From Myxococcales bacterium (GTDB taxonomy: Bacteria; Myxococcota; Polyangia; Fen-1088): DNA of 9,288 nt. The translations under genes and the position numbers were made by a program. Location of the stretch: positions 15,584 to 24,871 of the forward strand of contig PMBY01000204.1 of assembly GCA_003153875.1 (NCBI GenBank), read 5' to 3'. The notes under the pieces were generated by a model. That model was not told where the DNA came from and did not search any database. It saw only the letters and a list, made by a program, of their open reading frames with translations. This document shows positions 6,475 to 9,288 of the stretch, piece by piece. Within the stretch, counting starts at the first letter, position 1; each line of letters opens with the position of its first letter.

Positions 6475-6638
6475 TGGCGGCAGAGGCCCTCTCAACAGGG
6501 CAAGTTCAATGCACCGGCACGAATCTCAATCGTTATCATGGCACCTATTTTGCCACGCTCGGGGGTACGTTGACACGGGCACGAGCGCGATGACGGCGCC
6601 AGCGTTGCGCAAAACGAGAGCCGCCCAGGAGTGCCCGC
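6475..6638. other. Convergent intergenic region
   Basis: This 164-base gap separates the end of the fibro-slime gene from the end of the minus-strand pab remnant. It holds a small hairpin (GCCCT at 6486-6490, AGGGC at 6497-6501) with no T-tract, and the sigma-54-like site at 6539-6554. A lone TTGACA at 6570-6575 has no -10 partner. No convincing terminator or gene was found. Confidence 0.55.
6539..6554 (+). promoter_or_regulatory. Sigma-54-like promoter element or TGGCA dyad
   Basis: TGGCAC, five bases, then TTGC: both core blocks of the -24/-12 sigma-54 consensus are matched with GG and GC exactly 12 bases apart. Flanking consensus positions do not match. The same bases form a dyad, TGGCA-N7-TGCCA (6539-6555), so a dimeric regulator site is an alternative reading. 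As a promoter it would fire rightwards, antisense to the pab remnant and towards the LamG gene about 840 bases away. Confidence 0.4.
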
Positions 6639-7298
6639 CTATCCCGCCGACGAAGCAATCAGTGCCCCCATTTTCACCCGCAGTTCCTCCAGCTCGGCCT
6701 GGGGATCCGAATCGTAGACGATGCCGCTGCCCACGCCGTAGACCCAATCCTGGGCTGACCGGGTCGCCGTGCGAATCAGCAGGCTGAAGACCGAACGCGC
6801 GCCTGTGAGCAGCCCAAGCGCACCACAGTAGGCGCCTCGCTCGTCGGGCTCCAACCTTCCAATCATGGACAGCGCGGCCCGCTTGGGCCCGCCAGTCACC
6901 GAGCCGCCCGGGTGCAACGCGGCCAGGACGTCGAGGGGCGTTTTCCCGTCGTCGAGAACCCCGACGATGTCGCTCACCGCCTGAAGCGCGTAGGGAAGCT
7001 TCAATATGCGGCGTTGGTTTGCAACGTGGATGGTTTTCTGACGACAGACCTGGGCCAGGTCGTTGCGCACCAAAGGCACGCGGCGAAGTACCGCGGCCTG
7101 GACCACGCCCACGATCCCCGCTCGCACCGGGTCCGTGGGCCCCGGACCGACCACCACGACGTCGGCCCCGTCGAGAAATCGCGAATCGCGGGCCACCTCG
7201 CGACCTGGGCGCAGCACGACGTCCTTGCGATCGACGGGCAGAGCATCCACCACGTTCAAGCTGAACGAATCGTCGTTCTCGACAAACAGCACGCGCAC
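6639..7298 (-). CDS. PabA-PabB chimeric remnant (chorismate-binding C-terminus)
   Basis: This open frame of 219 residues is made of two mismatched pieces. Residues 1-76 look like the start of a PabA/TrpG glutamine amidotransferase: MRVLFVENDDSFSLNVVDAL, then VVVVGPGPTDPVRAGI, ending at RRVPL, just before where the catalytic-cysteine motif should be. From residue 77 it is the last third of a PabB/TrpE chorismate-binding domain: VRNDLAQVC, PGGSVTGGPK (about 130-139), GAYCGALG, IRTA, and VGSGIVYDSDP. The amidotransferase Cys-His-Glu triad and the first two thirds of the PabB domain are absent, so aminodeoxychorismate synthesis is not expected. GTG at 7298 gives a normal PabA start; TTG at 7328 adds ten residues. 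It probably derives from a fused pabAB gene or adjacent genes by an in-frame deletion near 7071. It is likely a pseudogene despite the open frame. Confidence 0.8.
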   Translation of the reverse strand: MRVLFVENDDSFSLNVVDALPVDRKDVVLRPGREVARDSRFLDGADVVVVGPGPTDPVRAGIVGVVQAAVLRRVPLVRNDLAQVCRQKTIHVANQRRILKLPYALQAVSDIVGVLDDGKTPLDVLAALHPGGSVTGGPKRAALSMIGRLEPDERGAYCGALGLLTGARSVFSLLIRTATRSAQDWVYGVGSGIVYDSDPQAELEELRVKMGALIASSAG

Positions 7299-7406
7299 GC
7301 CGCCATGGGAGCGCAAACGCGACGGCAACGCAAGTGTGCCCGCCCAGCGTCCGGCCCAGACATATCCTGGCTTGAATGCGAGCTAGGCTCCAACTAGCCT
7401 GTCCGC

Positions 7407-8861
7407 ATGAAATGCGTGTTTTTCTGCGTCGCTCTGGGACTGAGCCTTCTCATGCTGAGCCTTGCGCCTGCGCGGGCTCAGGACAGCACCATTCCCACCG
7501 ATGGTCTCGAACTTTGGGTCAAGGCCGACGGTCCGATGACGGTGAGCAACGGCCAGATCACCCAGTGGACCGACCTGAGCGGCAAGGGCAACAACGCCAT
7601 CCACGATGCTTTCGGCCAGACCACGCCAACCGTCGCCACCGCCAATGGCCAGCCGACGTTGCGCTTCAGCGGCGTGTATACCGGGTTTCACTTCACCCAG
7701 ATCACCACGATTCGCACGGTTTTCGCTGTCTTGTCGAAGGTCTCGTCATCCTGTTTGCCCACCCTGCCCAACTACGGGACGTCGGCGAAATTCTGGATTG
7801 GCGGGAACGCCCTCCCAACCTTCTTCCACCCCGAGCACGGTTGCTGCATCTACAACAGCAACCTCAGCGAGGTTTCCCCGTATCTGGTCAACGGAAAGAC
7901 CTATGTGAATGGGAAGTCGGTCGACGGAAGGGTGACCCAGTTTCCTCTCGACCAGCTGGGCTTACTGTCCATCGTGTCCACGGCCAACGTCTCGGCCGAC
8001 ACGATAGCCAGAGATCGCAGTTTCCAGGATCGCTCCTGGCAGGGAGACATTTCCGAACTGATCATCTACAGCAAGCCCTTGGACGATGCGACCAGAGTGA
8101 CCATTGAGAACATCCTGACGAAGAAGTACTCAATCGGAGCGCCAGGCGATGGCGGCATCGGCGGTGCGGGAGGCGGTGGCGGGACCGGGGGCGTGGGCGG
8201 GAGCGCCGGTCGCACTGGCGGCGCCGGCGGGGTTGGTGGCACGAGCGGGGCCGCTGGTGGTAGTGGCGGGGCCGGAACCGGGGGCGCCGGTGCCGTGGCC
8301 GGGACCGGGGGCGAGGCCGGAACCGGGGCCGGGGCCGGGACCGGGGCCGGGACCGGGACCGGGGCCTCAGCGGTTGGCGGTTCCGGGGACGGGGGCGGCG
8401 GCGGGACCGGGGCCGGCGGCGGTGGCGGAAACGGTGTCGGTGGTGAGATCGGTGCCGGGACCGGCGCCTCGGGTGGCGAGGCTGCGGGCGGCACCAGTGC
8501 CGCGGCTGGAACCAGCGCGGGCACGGGAGGAGCGTTGGACAGGGGCGGAACAAGCGCCCCAGCCAGCACAGGCGGAAGCAACAGTACGGGGGGCGTCACC
8601 AGCGCCAGCAAGGCGACAAGCGGCGCTCCAGCGGACGCGGCAATCGGCGGCGCGCGGCCCGACGTGGGCGCCAGCCATGCGACCGCATCGAGCGGCTGTT
8701 CTTGCGGCATCGGCCGGAGCGGCGACGGCCGCCTCTCTGGTCTTCTCGTTCTCTTGACGGTGATGGTCCTCACGCCGCTGCTACGAGCGCGCCGTCGACA
8801 GGAGCTACGGCCGCGCGGCGTGGAGGGCCGCTCCATTCCCTGGTCCGGCACGTGCGACTGA
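7407..8861 (+). CDS. Secreted LamG-like protein with Gly-rich stalk and MYXO-CTERM-like tail
   Basis: This 484-residue surface protein has a Sec signal peptide ending in PARA (cleavage after about residue 24). A LamG/concanavalin A-like domain follows at about 30-245, opening with GLELWVKADG and QWTDLSGKGNNA and closing with GDISELIIYSKPLDDATR. A Gly/Ala/Thr/Ser low-complexity stalk covers about 246-400. The C-terminus has a short Cys motif (SSGCSCGIG, Cys431 and Cys433), a hydrophobic segment (about 443-459) and an RARRR cluster. This is the layout of MYXO-CTERM sorting signals, which are processed by myxosortases and lead to surface display. The ATG at 7407 has no good Shine-Dalgarno match but puts the signal peptide at the very start. 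The LamG fold usually binds carbohydrate or protein ligands; none can be named. It is divergent from the pab remnant, 108 bases away. Confidence 0.87.
   Translation: MKCVFFCVALGLSLLMLSLAPARAQDSTIPTDGLELWVKADGPMTVSNGQITQWTDLSGKGNNAIHDAFGQTTPTVATANGQPTLRFSGVYTGFHFTQITTIRTVFAVLSKVSSSCLPTLPNYGTSAKFWIGGNALPTFFHPEHGCCIYNSNLSEVSPYLVNGKTYVNGKSVDGRVTQFPLDQLGLLSIVSTANVSADTIARDRSFQDRSWQGDISELIIYSKPLDDATRVTIENILTKKYSIGAPGDGGIGGAGGGGGTGGVGGSAGRTGGAGGVGGTSGAAGGSGGAGTGGAGAVAGTGGEAGTGAGAGTGAGTGTGASAVGGSGDGGGGGTGAGGGGGNGVGGEIGAGTGASGGEAAGGTSAAAGTSAGTGGALDRGGTSAPASTGGSNSTGGVTSASKATSGAPADAAIGGARPDVGASHATASSGCSCGIGRSGDGRLSGLLVLLTVMVLTPLLRARRRQELRPRGVEGRSIPWSGTCD
8146..8610 (+). repeat. Low-complexity Gly-rich coding region
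   Basis: The coding strand here is dominated by GGN, GCN and ACN codons, giving a Gly/Ala/Thr/Ser stalk between the LamG domain and the C-terminal sorting region. The antisense strand is also open for long stretches because of this composition; those Pro/Arg-rich antisense frames are artefacts. Confidence 0.8.
8317..8366 (+). repeat. GGGRCC hexamer tract
   Basis: Eight near-tandem units alternate between CCGGGG and CCGGGA (first unit CCGGAA), coding Gly-Thr and Gly-Ala pairs. Such a tract is prone to slippage in multiples of six bases, which keeps the frame, and its many GGG runs could form a G-quadruplex on the coding strand. Confidence 0.75.
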
Positions 8862-9007
8862 GCAAGGCTTTACAGAGTCATCGAGGCCGGTCAATATCGT
8901 GTCCAGACCGCGTGGCCTGGGCTCCGCGCCGAGGGTAGGCGTATGTGGTCGCAGTTGTCACTTTGGCGAAAGCCTTCTTGAACCGCGATCTTTGAAAGTT
9001 ACCTTCG
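8862..9007. other. Intergenic region before the second lipoprotein gene
   Basis: The 146 bases hold no clear terminator for the LamG gene and no strong promoter. A weak GAAAG at 8994-8998 is the only ribosome-binding-site candidate for the ATG at 9008. Confidence 0.45.
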
Positions 9008-9288
9008 ATGTCCACAAGCAGGATCATTCGTCAAACTGTGCAGAACTGGGGCTGGGTTCTGACCGTCGTTTTCGGCTTCGCAGCCTGTTCCGGCCACGCC
9101 GGGGCGAGTGGCAAGATGGACGCCGCAGCGAAGAACGACAGCGCCACTGGCGGGCAGAGTGGACAGTCGGGTACTGGGGGAGTGATCCCATCCCTAGACG
9201 CTGCCGTAGGGGGCAAAGGCGGCGGAACTGGCGGTACGAGCGGTAGCGCCGGAAGTGGCGGCGGTGGTGATGGAGGCGGTGGTGGATC
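9008..9288 (+). CDS. Gly-rich lipoprotein, 5' part only
   Basis: An open frame starts at ATG 9008 and reaches the window edge without a stop (93 complete codons). It begins MSTSRIIRQTVQNWGWVLTV and continues with VFGFAACSG, a basic and hydrophobic signal peptide with a lipobox-like FAAC that places the lipidated Cys at residue 27. After a short Ala/Asp/Lys stretch (MDAAAKNDSATGG) it becomes a Gly/Ser/Thr linker. This layout (lipobox, then low-complexity linker, then presumably a folded surface domain) matches the lipoprotein at 4297-6474. The functional domain lies beyond the window, so no role can be given. The weak GAAAG (8994-8998) is nine bases before the start. It is on the same strand as the LamG gene, 146 bases downstream. 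Confidence 0.75.
   Translation, partial: MSTSRIIRQTVQNWGWVLTVVFGFAACSGHAGASGKMDAAAKNDSATGGQSGQSGTGGVIPSLDAAVGGKGGGTGGTSGSAGSGGGGDGGGGG

Noticed and set aside
6486..6501. Possible terminator hairpin after the fibro-slime gene
   Set aside because: The stem is only five bases and no T-run follows, so it does not meet the standard for an intrinsic terminator.
6509..6787. Small plus-strand frame downstream of the sigma-54-like site
   Set aside because: Its translation is Pro/Arg-rich without any motif, it runs antisense into the pab remnant, and it has no good ribosome-binding site.
7385..7400. Small hairpin AGGCT-N6-AGCCT just before the LamG gene
   Set aside because: A five-base stem is expected often by chance at this base composition, and no function is suggested by its position beyond being in the leader.
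8066..8851. Long Pro-rich minus-strand frame
   Set aside because: It mirrors the Gly-rich stalk: GGN and GCN codons read backwards give Pro and Ala. The sense strand has a signal peptide, a LamG domain and a sorting tail.
1..9288. CRISPR array, tRNA, rRNA or transposase gene
   Set aside because: No regularly spaced repeats with unique spacers, no tRNA-like cloverleaf, no rRNA sequence and no transposase motif were seen; the only direct repeats are those listed.

Overview
The window looks like a GC-rich chromosome segment of a myxobacterium-type organism (Myxococcota, probably Polyangia). The reasons are a PknB-type Ser/Thr kinase with a C-terminal membrane anchor, a TPR/PEGA protein, a lipoprotein built from DUF4215 Cys-rich repeats and a fibro-slime domain, and a Gly-rich protein ending in a MYXO-CTERM-like Cys/TM/Arg tail. 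No rRNA, tRNA, CRISPR array or transposase gene was recognised.

Left part (1-1655): a worn accessory region, coded mostly on the minus strand. It holds a VapBC-type toxin-antitoxin pair (311-984), the first ~39 codons of an ACT-domain gene (1089-1205) and a stand-alone MNT-type nucleotidyltransferase (1353-1655) with no HEPN partner in view. A composite repeat (a 37-bp block plus a short palindrome) occurs at 1-88 and again at 1216-1295. It brackets the VapBC/ACT-remnant segment, which suggests a local duplication or insertion.

Centre (1881-6474): three tightly packed plus-strand genes that look like one operon: a membrane-anchored Ser/Thr kinase, an envelope TPR/PEGA protein with two C-terminal membrane segments, and a 725-residue DUF4215/fibro-slime lipoprotein. 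The gene junctions are 2 bp each, and the second and third genes have good ribosome-binding sites. A kinase, an envelope adaptor and a surface adhesin-like protein together suggest a surface sensing or adhesion module. This is an inference from gene order.

Right part (6475-9288): the convergent gap holds a sigma-54-like TGGCAC-N5-TTGC site. Next is a minus-strand ORF in which the start of a PabA-type glutamine amidotransferase is joined in frame to the end of a PabB-type chorismate-binding domain; both active sites are lost or incomplete. Divergent from it is a secreted LamG-like protein with a long Gly-rich stalk and a MYXO-CTERM-like tail. A second, Gly-rich lipoprotein begins at 9008 and runs off the right edge.

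Overall, the right two thirds encode cell-surface proteins, interrupted by one degraded metabolic gene. All assignments rest on motif recognition by eye; no database search was run.
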